Of a stretch of 64,000 nt of DNA, positions 17,966 through 26,489 are shown piece after piece. The DNA is from Paenibacillus sp. OK003. GTDB taxonomy: Bacteria > Bacillota > Bacilli > Paenibacillales > Paenibacillaceae. The notes below the pieces were generated by a model, which was not told the DNA's origin, ran no database searches, and was given only the letters and a program-made list of their open reading frames with translations. Location of the stretch: NCBI RefSeq assembly GCF_900109515.1, contig NZ_FOBD01000008.1, positions 248,001-312,000 of the forward strand, in the 5' to 3' direction. The position numbers and the translations under genes were made by a program. Position 1 is the stretch's first letter. The number at the start of each line of letters is the position of its first letter.

Positions 17966-19243
17966 TCACCCCACCATCGCCTTGGGCTTCGATGGTTCAT
18001 CGTAATACCTGCTTCGGGAAGGAAGCATACTCGTCACCCACAATCCCAACGCAGCCAGCAGCATAACCCCGGATACAACTGTATATACCATACGAAGTGA
18101 CAACTGCTCTGCCACTACGCCTGCAATCAAAATGGAAGCCACCTGCAGCATACTTAACACTAGTCCAAGTACACTGCTCATTCGCCCCATCAGATCGACA
18201 GGGATATTATTTTGATAAAAGGTAACCAGGCCCGTATTCGCCAGTGCCGAGCACAGACCGAGCAGAATAAAGGCAACTGCCGCCAGCTCAAACGAGAATG
18301 AACGGGAGAACAGAAAATAACCCAGCGCGACAAGAAGTACACCGCCACCCATCATGTGACGGATCGGCAAATGTTTGGCGAACAGCCAAACCAGCATGGA
18401 ACCTGCCAAATAACCAATCCCGGTGATGCTCATTAATGCTCCGTACTGTGATTCAGGCAGGTTCATCACCTGACGGATAAACACCACTTCCTGAGCATCC
18501 AGCGACATGCCGACCACCAGAATAATCTGGAACAGGGCATATATACCGACCACGTAGCCCGACTTTCGGCTGAAGCTCAGTACAGCTCTCCAATCCTGCG
18601 CAATCATCCGAGGTGTCAGTCTGCTTCCCGTTCCGATATTCTGTTCTCCAATGCCCAGTTTGGGAAGAAACATTAGAATCAACGCAGAAGCAGCAAAGGA
18701 AACCGCATTGGCATAAATGGCTGCCTCCGGAGATAGATAAATCAGCATCACTCCTGCGACTGCCGGGCCGGTAATAAATGCCCCTGAGCTGATCAGGGCT
18801 TGTAGGGAATTGAAGCGCTTGCGCCGTTCAGCAGGTACCAACCGGGTAATGTATACCTGAGAGGAAGGGACAAATATAGATGAGGACATGCTGATCAGAA
18901 ACATCACTGCGTACATCATCCATAGGCTGGACATCAGTGGGAGCGCAGCCACCAACAATGCCCGTAGCATATCAGCACCAATCATCAGCTGTCGCTGATC
19001 ATAACGATCAATCAGGCTGCCTGACCAAAACTTAGTGCACACCGAAGCAATCGGCGAGATAATCCACAATCCTGCGACTGCCGCTGGAGACTGTGTCATA
19101 TTCAATACCATCAGGTTAATCGCCACAATATATATGAAATCACCCAGATTGGATATGCCCACTCCGCTAAGCAGCAATCCGGCATGCTTCCAGCCACCAG
19201 ACTGCCCCTTCGATGCAACTCTCTTTGCACGAATGTTCTTCAT
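17966..19243 (-). CDS. MFS transporter, MFS_3/enterobactin-exporter-like
   Basis: An integral membrane efflux carrier of 425 residues with about 12 hydrophobic segments. LLLSGVGISNLGDFIYIVAINLMVLNMTQSPAAVAGLW near the N-terminus, followed by SGSLIDRYDQRQLMIGADMLRALLVAALPLM, is characteristic of MFS_3-type exporters. The second half repeats the pattern with NLPESQYGALMSITGIGYLAGSM. The ATG at 19243 is chosen because GGGTGGG is close upstream; a GTG at 19270 would extend it by 9 residues. It is 30 bases after the kinase-like gene and probably co-transcribed. Drug or siderophore export is possible, but the substrate is unknown. Confidence 0.85.
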   Translation of the reverse strand: MKNIRAKRVASKGQSGGWKHAGLLLSGVGISNLGDFIYIVAINLMVLNMTQSPAAVAGLWIISPIASVCTKFWSGSLIDRYDQRQLMIGADMLRALLVAALPLMSSLWMMYAVMFLISMSSSIFVPSSQVYITRLVPAERRKRFNSLQALISSGAFITGPAVAGVMLIYLSPEAAIYANAVSFAASALILMFLPKLGIGEQNIGTGSRLTPRMIAQDWRAVLSFSRKSGYVVGIYALFQIILVVGMSLDAQEVVFIRQVMNLPESQYGALMSITGIGYLAGSMLVWLFAKHLPIRHMMGGGVLLVALGYFLFSRSFSFELAAVAFILLGLCSALANTGLVTFYQNNIPVDLMGRMSSVLGLVLSMLQVASILIAGVVAEQLSLRMVYTVVSGVMLLAALGLWVTSMLPSRSRYYDEPSKPKAMVG

Positions 19244-19273
19244 AGCGCTACCCACCCAACTAGAAATCACAAA

Positions 19274-20410
19274 TTATAACTCATAGAAAATACTCTCGTT
19301 CTGCAGATATGGTCTACAAAATTTGCTGCATATAAGAGGCATTCGCTCTTTCATCCATTCGTACCTGGACTCATTCTCCATCTGAAATGCAAAATAGCCG
19401 AACGTAAAGATCAGCATGAATCCTTCCATTAACCGAATATCACGCTTCGTCAGTGGTCCTGTCTGCTCCGTATATCCCGATAGGAAGACATCCCGTTCCT
19501 CCCGATTGAAAATCGTAGCCGCACCTCCGGCATCAAAGAGATAGTAGCCATAACCGTATAAACAAAAATCAATCATAGATATGCCCTGATCCGTCACTAG
19601 CAGATTGCCGCGGGTGATGTCCCCGTGAATCACTCCCCATGTCTCGGCATTGTGCGGATACGTTTCAAGTTGCCCGTTAATGTTCTCAAACGTCTCCCGA
19701 ATCAGATTGAAATCTTCAGGAGTAAAGATACCACGTCTAACGCCTTCCTCCAATTGCTCCAGCATGACCAGATTCTCTTTGATCGAGCCATAGGCTGGTC
19801 TTACTTCCGTTTGCTCCAAGGCAGGGCTATCACTATCCGTATACATCTCTGCGATGATCGCCTTATCAGCGTGCTGTTCACGGTCATTCGGCTTCTGCCC
19901 GCTTTCAGACTTCAGTGAACCCACCTGTGGCTCAGGAGCTCCCGTTGGTCGTCGTCCATATTGGTGCAACGTCTGCAACTGTACGCCCAAATCATGAATC
20001 TGCGCTGTTGTCAGACGTTCTCCCTGCTTAATATCCCTGCCCTTAATCCATTCCAGAACAGTACAACAGATCTCTTCTCCTGCTTCGTCCAACCAGACGG
20101 TGACCCACTCATCCGATGTATTGCGTACAGGAGTCTGCACCCGCAATGGTCTGGTAGCCCGTAATTCATAAAGAAGATTCATCTCTGCTTCAAGTGCAGG
20201 TCGTGTATGCTGGATGCCCGTCATGCTTGCAAAAGCGGCTTTATGTATACGCAATAGGTACTTCTCTCCGGTTGATTCATCAACCACCTGATACGTTAGA
20301 TTTTCATTATGTCGGATAAAGGAAATTGCAGGCTTCTCTATGGAATAATGCGAGATAATTTCAGTTGCCATGGTGTCATGGGCAATCTTATGGGTAGTTA
20401 TGATCCACAT
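19274..20410 (-). CDS. APH-family phosphotransferase
   Basis: A 378-residue soluble kinase-fold protein of the aminoglycoside phosphotransferase/choline kinase group. Seen: a glycine-poor ATP site with the lysine-region motif KYLLRIHKAAF near residue 51, the catalytic loop WGVIHGDITRGNLLV near residue 262 with His-Gly-Asp and Asn, and the metal site SMIDFCLYGYG. A low-complexity insert of about 60 residues (residues 155-215) separates the lobes. This family acts on small alcohols such as homoserine, choline, methylthioribose or drugs; which one is not evident. The start may be the ATG at 20410 or the one at 20371, as neither has ideal spacing. Confidence 0.78.
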   Translation of the reverse strand: MWIITTHKIAHDTMATEIISHYSIEKPAISFIRHNENLTYQVVDESTGEKYLLRIHKAAFASMTGIQHTRPALEAEMNLLYELRATRPLRVQTPVRNTSDEWVTVWLDEAGEEICCTVLEWIKGRDIKQGERLTTAQIHDLGVQLQTLHQYGRRPTGAPEPQVGSLKSESGQKPNDREQHADKAIIAEMYTDSDSPALEQTEVRPAYGSIKENLVMLEQLEEGVRRGIFTPEDFNLIRETFENINGQLETYPHNAETWGVIHGDITRGNLLVTDQGISMIDFCLYGYGYYLFDAGGAATIFNREERDVFLSGYTEQTGPLTKRDIRLMEGFMLIFTFGYFAFQMENESRYEWMKERMPLICSKFCRPYLQNESIFYEL

Positions 20411-20502
20411 CTCCTTCTCTTATCAAATTAAAGGTGGTGCTCACAAATATCGTAGCATGATTGTTTTTATGTTGGCAAACTATTCCATATGTAGAATGAT
20501 GT

Positions 20503-20546
20503 AAAAAAGCATAACCCCCGAACGACCTCGCCCGAGTGTTATGCTT
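20503..20546 (-). terminator. Terminator of the pst operon
   Basis: On the minus strand AAGCATAAC pairs with GTTATGCTT around a GC-rich loop and is followed by six T residues. It lies 50 bases beyond the pstB stop. Confidence 0.85.
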
Positions 20547-20598
20547 CCTTCTATCTCTATAAATCTATCTCAATCTCATACTCCATCCAATTTAACAG

Positions 20599-21354
20599 TT
20601 AACCGAAACGTCCCATAATATATTCCTGAGTCAGACGATTGTCCGGGTTGGTGAAAATATGTTCCGTATCCCCGTGCTCAATCATGCTTCCCAGATAAAA
20701 GTAAGCCGTATAATCCGAGATGCGTGCCGCCTGCTGCATATTATGGGTAACAATCACGATCCGCAGCTCCTTCTTGAGCTCCGAGATCAACTCCTCCACC
20801 TTACCCGTTGATACCGGGTCAAGCGCAGATGCCGGCTCATCGAGCAGCAAAATCTGCGGATCAACCGACAACGCGCGGGCGATGCAGAGCCGCTGCTGTT
20901 GTCCACCCGAGAGGGCCAGGGCAGACTCATTCAGTCTGTCCTTCACTTCGTCCCAGAGCGCAGCGCGGCGCAAGCTTTTTTCCACAATTTCATCCAATGC
21001 CTTCTTGTTCTTAATACCGCGGTAGCGGGGGCCAAACGCGATATTATTGTAGATAGACTTGTGGAAAGGGTTCGGCTTCTGCCACACCATGCCAATCTTC
21101 TGACGAAGCTTGATTACATCTGTGCCCGGCTCATTCAGATCATTGCCATCCATCCAGATATGTCCCTCCGTGCGGGAACCGGCAATCTCGTCGTTCATCC
21201 GGTTGAGCGAACGCAGGAACGTAGATTTACCACAGCCGGATGGTCCAATGAGTGCTGTTACACTGGCTTCGGGAAAAGTCAGGCTGATCTGCTTAACGGC
21301 CTGAAAATGCCCATAATATATGCTTAACTGTTCCGTACCAAAAGGTATGGCCAT
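20599..21354 (-). CDS. pstB: Phosphate ABC transporter, ATP-binding protein
   Basis: The ATPase of the high-affinity phosphate importer. Seen: Walker [10 protein letters not shown] near residue 36, the PstB-specific [19 protein letters not shown] segment, signature [17 protein letters not shown], Walker [14 protein letters not shown], the H-loop in [11 protein letters not shown], and the C-terminal [11 protein letters not shown] typical of PstB. The length of 251 residues is standard. GGAGGAACC precedes the ATG. It is the last gene of the pstSCAB operon, and no phoU follows. Confidence 0.97.
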   Translation of the reverse strand: MAIPFGTEQLSIYYGHFQAVKQISLTFPEASVTALIGPSGCGKSTFLRSLNRMNDEIAGSRTEGHIWMDGNDLNEPGTDVIKLRQKIGMVWQKPNPFHKSIYNNIAFGPRYRGIKNKKALDEIVEKSLRRAALWDEVKDRLNESALALSGGQQQRLCIARALSVDPQILLLDEPASALDPVSTGKVEELISELKKELRIVIVTHNMQQAARISDYTAYFYLGSMIEHGDTEHIFTNPDNRLTQEYIMGRFG

Positions 21355-21366
21355 GTTGGTTCCTCC

Positions 21367-22260
21367 TTATTTCGAAGCTGTCATGCGGCGGTAAACCACC
21401 CGACCGATCCAGCGTGCACTGAGATTGAACGCCAGTACGAGAAGTACAAGCACGGCTGAAGCGCCAGCTGCTACTTCTTTGGAATCCGGGCCAATGCCTT
21501 CACTGTTTACTTTCCAGATGTGCACGGCCAGCGTCTCTGCCGGACGCAATGGATTGATTGGCGATCTTGGACTCGTTGGATTCCAGTCCGTGAAGTCCAG
21601 CGGTGGACTACTCATACCCGCTGTGAACATCAGGGCTGCTGCTTCACCGAAGATCCGGCCCGATGCCAGGATCGTACCCGTGATTAAGCTTGGCAATGCC
21701 ACAGGCAGCAGAATGGAGGTAATAATTTTCCATTTAGACAATCCGAGTGCAAGACCCGCTTCCTTCTGCTCTTTCGGAACGGCCCGGAACGCTTGCTCCG
21801 TTGTCCGCACCATGAGTGGAAGATTGAATATAGCCAAGGCCATGGCACCTGATAACAGGGAGAACCCGAGACCAAACGTATTAACAATTAACAAGAGTCC
21901 GAACAAACCAATAACGATAGATGGGAACGAGGATAACACTTCGACAACCAGTCGAATAAAGCTTGTGATCCGGCCCGGCTTGGCGTACTCAGCCATATAA
22001 ATACCGCCGCCCCATCCGAGCGGAATCGTAATAATCAAGGTCAGAACAAGCAGGAATATCGAGTTGAATAATTGCGGTCCAATCCCGCCTCCACCTTTGA
22101 GCAGCTGTGGTGCACTGGTCAGGAAGTGCCAGTTAATCTGCCCAATCCCACGTACCAGAATGAAGCCAAGCAAACCGAGCAAGAGAACAACAATGAACAG
22201 CGCCAGAACAACGATAATGGATGTGGCAACTTTATCTACCGTTTTAGCCTTCATTTTCAT
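21367..22260 (-). CDS. pstA: Phosphate ABC transporter, permease PstA
   Basis: A 297-residue inner-membrane permease with about six helices. Seen: the EAA-type loop EQAFRAVPKEQKEAGLALGLSKWKIITSILLPVALPSLITG near residue 165, and GGGIGPQLFNSIFLLVLTLIITIPLGWGGGIYMAEYAKPGR near the N-terminus, both diagnostic of PstA. Its ATG overlaps the pstC stop by 4 bases, and AAGGAGG precedes it. It pairs with PstC to form the channel. Confidence 0.96.
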   Translation of the reverse strand: MKMKAKTVDKVATSIIVVLALFIVVLLLGLLGFILVRGIGQINWHFLTSAPQLLKGGGGIGPQLFNSIFLLVLTLIITIPLGWGGGIYMAEYAKPGRITSFIRLVVEVLSSFPSIVIGLFGLLLIVNTFGLGFSLLSGAMALAIFNLPLMVRTTEQAFRAVPKEQKEAGLALGLSKWKIITSILLPVALPSLITGTILASGRIFGEAAALMFTAGMSSPPLDFTDWNPTSPRSPINPLRPAETLAVHIWKVNSEGIGPDSKEVAAGASAVLVLLVLAFNLSARWIGRVVYRRMTASK

Positions 22261-23165
22261 ACCCGGTTCCTCCTTTCAAGCAGGCGAACCAGAATGACGA
22301 AGACAAAGGTCATCACCAGCAGGACAAGCGCCATACTCCACAGTGCATTATTATGAACAGATCCCATCGTGGTGTTACCCATACTCAGAGTGATTACACT
22401 CGTTAACGTTGAAGCCGATTCGAGCAGTGATGTCGGTACATGCGGGGCATTCCCGATGACCATCTGTACGGCCAGAGCTTCACCAAATGCGCGAGCCATA
22501 CCCAGTACAATCCCTGTCAGCAAAGCTGGAAGAACCGTCGGGATAATGACACGGTAGATTGTTTGCCAGCGTGTTGCCCCCAGCGCGTAGGATGATTCAC
22601 GCAGACCTTTCGGCAGTGCAGACAATGCATCTGCCATAATGCTTGTTACGGTAGGCAAAATCATAACAGACAGAACCAAACATCCGGCTGCAATCCCGAC
22701 ACCGGCTCCGCCAAACATGCTTCGCAATAAAGGAACGATTACACTAAGACCGATAAACCCGTACACAACGGAAGGGATACCGGACAGCAGCTCAATCGCA
22801 GGTTGCAAGATCTTTTTGCCTTTACCTGGTACAATCTCGGTCATGAAGAGCGCTGCACACAAGCTAAGCGGACTTGCAATCAGAGCTGCAAGCAATGTTG
22901 TTATGAATGAACCGGTAATGAACGGCAACGCTCCATAGGCAGCAGGTTCCCCCGTCGGATTCCACGTTTTTCCGGTTAAAAATTCGCGAATACTCACGCC
23001 ATCCTGGAAAAAGGTCGACAAGCCTTTGGACGCTACAAAATAAACGATGGAAAACATGACAACAATCAGGAAAACGACACAAATCGACGTATAGATCCGT
23101 CCCGTCCACTCTTCCCAATAATGCTTCTCTCTCAAGGGCCGGCGCGGTTTCAACTTGTTGTTCAT
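22257..23165 (-). CDS. pstC: Phosphate ABC transporter, permease PstC
   Basis: A 302-residue membrane permease and partner of PstA. Seen: GEPAAYGALPFITGSFITTLLAALIASPLSLCAALFMTEIVPGK, IELLSGIPSVVYGFIGL, and the coupling loop ALPKGLRESSYALGATRWQTIYRVIIPTVLPALLTGIVLGMARAFGEALAVQMVIGN, all characteristic of PstC. The ATG at 23165 is chosen because GGGGGA lies 7 bases upstream; an in-frame start at 23201 has no such site. It is separated from pstS by about 140 bases containing a stable hairpin. Confidence 0.96.
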   Translation of the reverse strand: MNNKLKPRRPLREKHYWEEWTGRIYTSICVVFLIVVMFSIVYFVASKGLSTFFQDGVSIREFLTGKTWNPTGEPAAYGALPFITGSFITTLLAALIASPLSLCAALFMTEIVPGKGKKILQPAIELLSGIPSVVYGFIGLSVIVPLLRSMFGGAGVGIAAGCLVLSVMILPTVTSIMADALSALPKGLRESSYALGATRWQTIYRVIIPTVLPALLTGIVLGMARAFGEALAVQMVIGNAPHVPTSLLESASTLTSVITLSMGNTTMGSVHNNALWSMALVLLVMTFVFVILVRLLERRNRV

Positions 23166-23254
23166 TACCGTTCCCCCTTCGGTCTGTTCCATAACAACCA
23201 TCCTTCTATAGTAGAATTCATAAATATGGGATTATTCCAGAGCAAACCGCGCAA

Positions 23255-23279
23255 AGAGGCAGGACCTGGGTCCGCCTCT
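23255..23279 (-). terminator. Intercistronic hairpin between pstS and pstC
   Basis: AGAGGC-A-GGACC and GGTCC-GCCTCT form an almost perfect 11-pair stem with a two-base loop, but only three T residues follow on the minus strand. It is best read as a leaky terminator or mRNA stabiliser that would leave more pstS than pstCAB message. Confidence 0.6.
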
Positions 23280-23304
23280 CTCGCTGTATGCGCAAGTTCA
23301 AAGA

Positions 23305-24228
23305 TTATTGAGTCACAGTGCCTGCTGCGTCACGTTTTACTTTCATGCCGGCTACTGGAATGTAACCAAGCTCCGTTACGTCGTTTTGTTGAATTTCGTC
23401 ACTCAGGATGTAGTCGAGGAATGCTTTTGTTGCTGCATCCGGGTCACCTTTAGTGTACATGTGCTCGTAAGCCCATACCGGATAAGTTCCTGCTTCTACG
23501 TTCTCAACCGTCGCTTCTACACCTTCGTATTTCAAAACTTGCAGGCTGTCATCCAGGTAGGACAGAGCCAGGTAACCAATAGCGCCCGGCGTTTCAGCTA
23601 CGAGCTTTTTAACTGTACCAGAGGAATCTTCCTGAATAGAACCTTGGATATCTTCTACTTTCGTTCCCAGTGCAAAGTTCTCGAAGGTTGCACGAGTACC
23701 GGAGCTGCTAGGACGGTTTACGATAACGATGGCTTGATCCTTACCGCCAACATCTTTCCAGTTTGTGATTTTACCAGAGAAAATGTCGATCAGTTGTTGC
23801 TTCGTCAAATCTTGTACACCTGCATCTTTGTTGCTTACTGGAGCGATGGCTACAACAGCCACTTGGTGATCTTTCAGTTCGCTTACTTTTGCTGCGTCAT
23901 CGATCTTCTCTTCTGCAAATACGTCAGAGTTACCAATTGTAGCTTGTCCGTCGGATACTTGTGTCAAACCCGTACCACTACCGCCGCCTTGCACTTGTAC
24001 TGTTACGTTCTTATATTCATCAACTGCCATAAATTTTTGTCCAGCTTGCTCTACCAGAGGTTGCAGTGCTGTTGAACCAACAGCCAGAATGTTACCGCTA
24101 AGTTCAGTAGCAGTTTCTCCTGTGGAATTATTGCTTCCCTCTGTACCAGCGTCATTTTTCGATCCGCATGCTGCGAGTACCAGTACGAACGTTAAGGTCA
24201 TCAAAATGAACGGCAACTTTTTAAACAT
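23305..24228 (-). CDS. pstS: Phosphate-binding lipoprotein
   Basis: The extracellular phosphate receptor of the Pst importer. Seen: a lipoprotein signal with lipobox VLAACGS (cysteine at residue 21), the ligand region AVGSTALQPLVEQAGQKF near residue 48, QGGGSGTGLTQVSDGQATIGNSD near 80, and the phosphate loop VNRPSSSGTRATFENF near 170. The length of 307 residues is typical. GGGGGAGG lies upstream of the ATG. It is the first gene of pstSCAB and a candidate Pho box lies about 110-135 bases upstream, so phosphate starvation should induce it. Confidence 0.96.
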   Translation of the reverse strand: MFKKLPFILMTLTFVLVLAACGSKNDAGTEGSNNSTGETATELSGNILAVGSTALQPLVEQAGQKFMAVDEYKNVTVQVQGGGSGTGLTQVSDGQATIGNSDVFAEEKIDDAAKVSELKDHQVAVVAIAPVSNKDAGVQDLTKQQLIDIFSGKITNWKDVGGKDQAIVIVNRPSSSGTRATFENFALGTKVEDIQGSIQEDSSGTVKKLVAETPGAIGYLALSYLDDSLQVLKYEGVEATVENVEAGTYPVWAYEHMYTKGDPDAATKAFLDYILSDEIQQNDVTELGYIPVAGMKVKRDAAGTVTQ

Positions 24229-24336
24229 GTTTTGTTTTCCTCCCCCAAATTAGTGATGGCGATTTGCTTTTATTTTTGTTCACCATCAACTCTTTATTCA
24301 TTGTAGTTTCGTTATGTCATCTCAAAATCAATGTTT

Positions 24337-24362
24337 TGTAAACGCAATGTTAAAAATGTTTA
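24337..24362 (-). promoter_or_regulatory. Candidate Pho box upstream of pstS
   Basis: On the minus strand TAAACA, TTAACA and TTTACA occur in a row; the last two start exactly 11 bases apart, matching the TT(A/T/C)ACA repeats bound by PhoP in Bacillus. The distance to pstS fits activation. The first repeat has a 9-base offset and is weaker. Confidence 0.6.
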
Positions 24363-24489
24363 CTGTGGATTGAAATACATCCGGGACAAATTGCGGCTGA
24401 AGTGGCAGCTTCGGGAACGGATGTTGTTTCAATCCGTATTGTGTCCAGTTTTTCGTGAAGATTTTACATATTACTAAAATAAATTTTAA

Positions 24490-24654
24490 ATAAATCACTC
24501 TGAGTGGCCGTTCCGGTTACGGATCGTTCTTCCGATCGCTGTTGTCTCCCAACTTCCTTGATCAACAATTTAAATGTTGAAGTTTGGAGACAAAGGCGAA
24601 CGCTTCGCTTCTTCAGAATCGATTCCGTCCCCTCCACTACGTTCAGTGTTTTAT
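24490..24654 (+). repeat. Structured intergenic repeat, copy A (type I arms)
   Basis: Ends ATAAATCACT and AGTGTTTTAT are inverted with one mismatch. The core TCGC-TG-TTGTCTCC pairs with GGAGACAA-AG-GCGA across a hairpin that also pairs CAACTTC with GAAGTTTG. Downstream, GCGAACGCTTCGC and CTTCAGAATCGATTCCG are shared with the copy at 33.5 kb. It lies upstream of the pstS promoter and carries no coding frame. No known name is recognised. Confidence 0.85.
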
Positions 24655-24717
24655 CTACTCAATCTACCCATCAAGAACAAATGATCATTTTGATCTTTTC
24701 TTATAGGTAAAATCCTT

Positions 24718-24775
24718 GCACAGAATACGCTTCGCTTTTACACAATCGTTCCGTTCCCTGCGCTGTGTCAGCGCT
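24718..24775 (+). repeat. Degenerate 3' fragment of the same repeat
   Basis: ACGCTTCGCTTTTACACAAT followed by CGTTCCGTTCCCTG resembles the 3' third of copy A with several changes. The 5' half is missing. It appears to be a decayed remnant lying 60 bases after copy A. Confidence 0.45.
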
Positions 24776-24817
24776 GGTTGTGTCTCAGGCATTTTAATCC
24801 TCAGACTGGGGGATGGC

Positions 24818-24850
24818 AAAAAAGAAGGCCAGCACTGTAGAAGGCTGGCC
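24818..24850 (-). terminator. Terminator after the arsB-like gene
   Basis: On the minus strand GGCCAGC pairs with GCTGGCC around a 10-base loop and TTCTTTTTT follows. It is 158 bases past the stop codon. Confidence 0.75.
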
Positions 24851-24884
24851 ATTGTGTACATGCATGCATAATGAAGAAAGAGAA

Positions 24885-24910
24885 TTTGTTTCTTCTATAG
24901 AAGAAACAAA
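24885..24910. repeat. Perfect 26-base palindrome
   Basis: TTTGTTTCTTC and GAAGAAACAAA are perfect inverted repeats around TATA. It lies in the 3' untranslated region of the arsB-like gene. No T tract follows on either strand, so it is not a standard terminator. It could be a processing or protein-binding site. Confidence 0.6.
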
Positions 24911-25007
24911 AAACTGCCTCATAGCTAGTAGGAGCACCAGCGTGTGAGAGCAGCTTTTTACAATATATTGGATCATTTGATGATTGTTAATGTAAAATGC
25001 AATTTTA

Positions 25008-26300
25008 CTAACCCAAAATCCATAGCCATAACGCTAATCCGGCCAAGGTGATTAATAGTGTGGGAATGGTTAAGATGATGCCTGCCTTGAAATAATATCC
25101 CCATGTAATCTTTACACCTTTGCGGGACAGCACATGCAGCCACAGTAATGTGGCAAGTGAACCGATTGGCGTCATTTTGGGACCCAGATCGGAACCAATC
25201 ACATTGGCATAGATCAGTGCCTCACGCACAATACCTTCGGAATGTGCACCCTGAATCGCCAATGCGTTAATTAACACGGTGGGCAGATTGTTCATTACAG
25301 ATGACAATATCGCTGCGATCATGCCCATCCCCACTGAGGCAGCCAGCAGACCATGGTCTGCGATGGCATCAAGCCAGCGGCTCAGGTGATCGGTTAAGCC
25401 GGCATTACGCAGCCCATACACCACGATGTACATGCCCACCGAGAACACCACAATGGACCATGGGGCTTCCTTGATCACGCGTTTCAGGTCCACAGCTTCG
25501 CTCTTTCTTGCCAATATAGCGAACAAAAGAGCTACGGCACCGACGATAACCGATACGGGAATCGGCAAAAACTCACTGGAGGCATAGGCCACGAGCAGCA
25601 GCACCAGCATGAACCAAGCGATGCGGAACATTCGCGGGTCACGAATGGCTTCCCGTGGATCACGTGCGGCAGAGATATCGTAGCGAAGCGGGATGCTTTT
25701 GCGATAAAACAAGAACAACATCCCCGTACTCGCCACGATGGAAAAGAGATTAGGCACAATCATCCGCACTGCATATTCCACAAATGTAATACCGAAATAA
25801 TCCGCAGATACGATATTCACCAAGTTGCTAACGACTAGCGGCAACGACGTTGTATCCGCGATAAATCCACTAGCCATAACAAAGGCAAGCACCATCCGCT
25901 CATCGAACTTCAATGCACGTACCATTGCAAGCACAATTGGAGTAAGAATGAGCGCTGCACCATCATTGGCGAAGAGAGCCGACACCGCCGCCCCGAGCAA
26001 AATGGAATAGATAAACAGCCTGCGTCCATTTCCTCCCGCCAATCTTGCCATATGAAGTGCGGCCCATTCGAAGAAACCTGTCTCATCGAGAATTAATGAA
26101 ATCATAATAATGCCTACAAAAGCAAGCGTTGCATTCCATACAATGGATGCCACGTCAGAGGCATCGTTCAGACTGACGACACCACACATCAATGCCAGCA
26201 AAGCCCCACCCATGGCGGACCAGCCAATACCCAATCCGCGCGGTTGCCAGATAACCAATGTGATGGTCAGGACAAAAATTAGAATTGCTACATATGTCAT
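25008..26300 (-). CDS. ArsB-family arsenite/anion carrier
   Basis: A 430-residue polytopic membrane protein with 10 or more hydrophobic segments. Seen: the ArsB motif [24 protein letters not shown] near residue 72, [20 protein letters not shown] near 112, [25 protein letters not shown] near 147, and [16 protein letters not shown] and [19 protein letters not shown] in the second half. These match bacterial ArsB arsenite pumps, whose closest relatives also include Na/H-coupled anion carriers. Neither arsR, arsC nor an arsA gene is nearby, so arsenic inducibility is unproven. AGGAGGC precedes the ATG. Confidence 0.85.
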   Translation of the reverse strand: MTYVAILIFVLTITLVIWQPRGLGIGWSAMGGALLALMCGVVSLNDASDVASIVWNATLAFVGIIMISLILDETGFFEWAALHMARLAGGNGRRLFIYSILLGAAVSALFANDGAALILTPIVLAMVRALKFDERMVLAFVMASGFIADTTSLPLVVSNLVNIVSADYFGITFVEYAVRMIVPNLFSIVASTGMLFLFYRKSIPLRYDISAARDPREAIRDPRMFRIAWFMLVLLLVAYASSEFLPIPVSVIVGAVALLFAILARKSEAVDLKRVIKEAPWSIVVFSVGMYIVVYGLRNAGLTDHLSRWLDAIADHGLLAASVGMGMIAAILSSVMNNLPTVLINALAIQGAHSEGIVREALIYANVIGSDLGPKMTPIGSLATLLWLHVLSRKGVKITWGYYFKAGIILTIPTLLITLAGLALWLWILG

Positions 26301-26489
26301 AAAGCCTCCTGCGCCGTTATATTCATCATGTTTTGGAGCATGATATGAGAATGGCCTGCCAGATATGATTACACCGCAATTCTTGCGGATATACCAGACG
26401 CTATAGTTATACAGGGCTGCAGGAGAAATGTCTATCTTTATTTCCTTCTAATTTCTATAGAACGTTCCGTACAAGATATCGTCTAATGG

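Noticed and set aside
23308..24075. Long open frame on the plus strand opposite pstS
   Set aside because: It is fully antisense to a clearly conserved gene, has no ribosome binding site or family features, and reflects codon bias of pstS.
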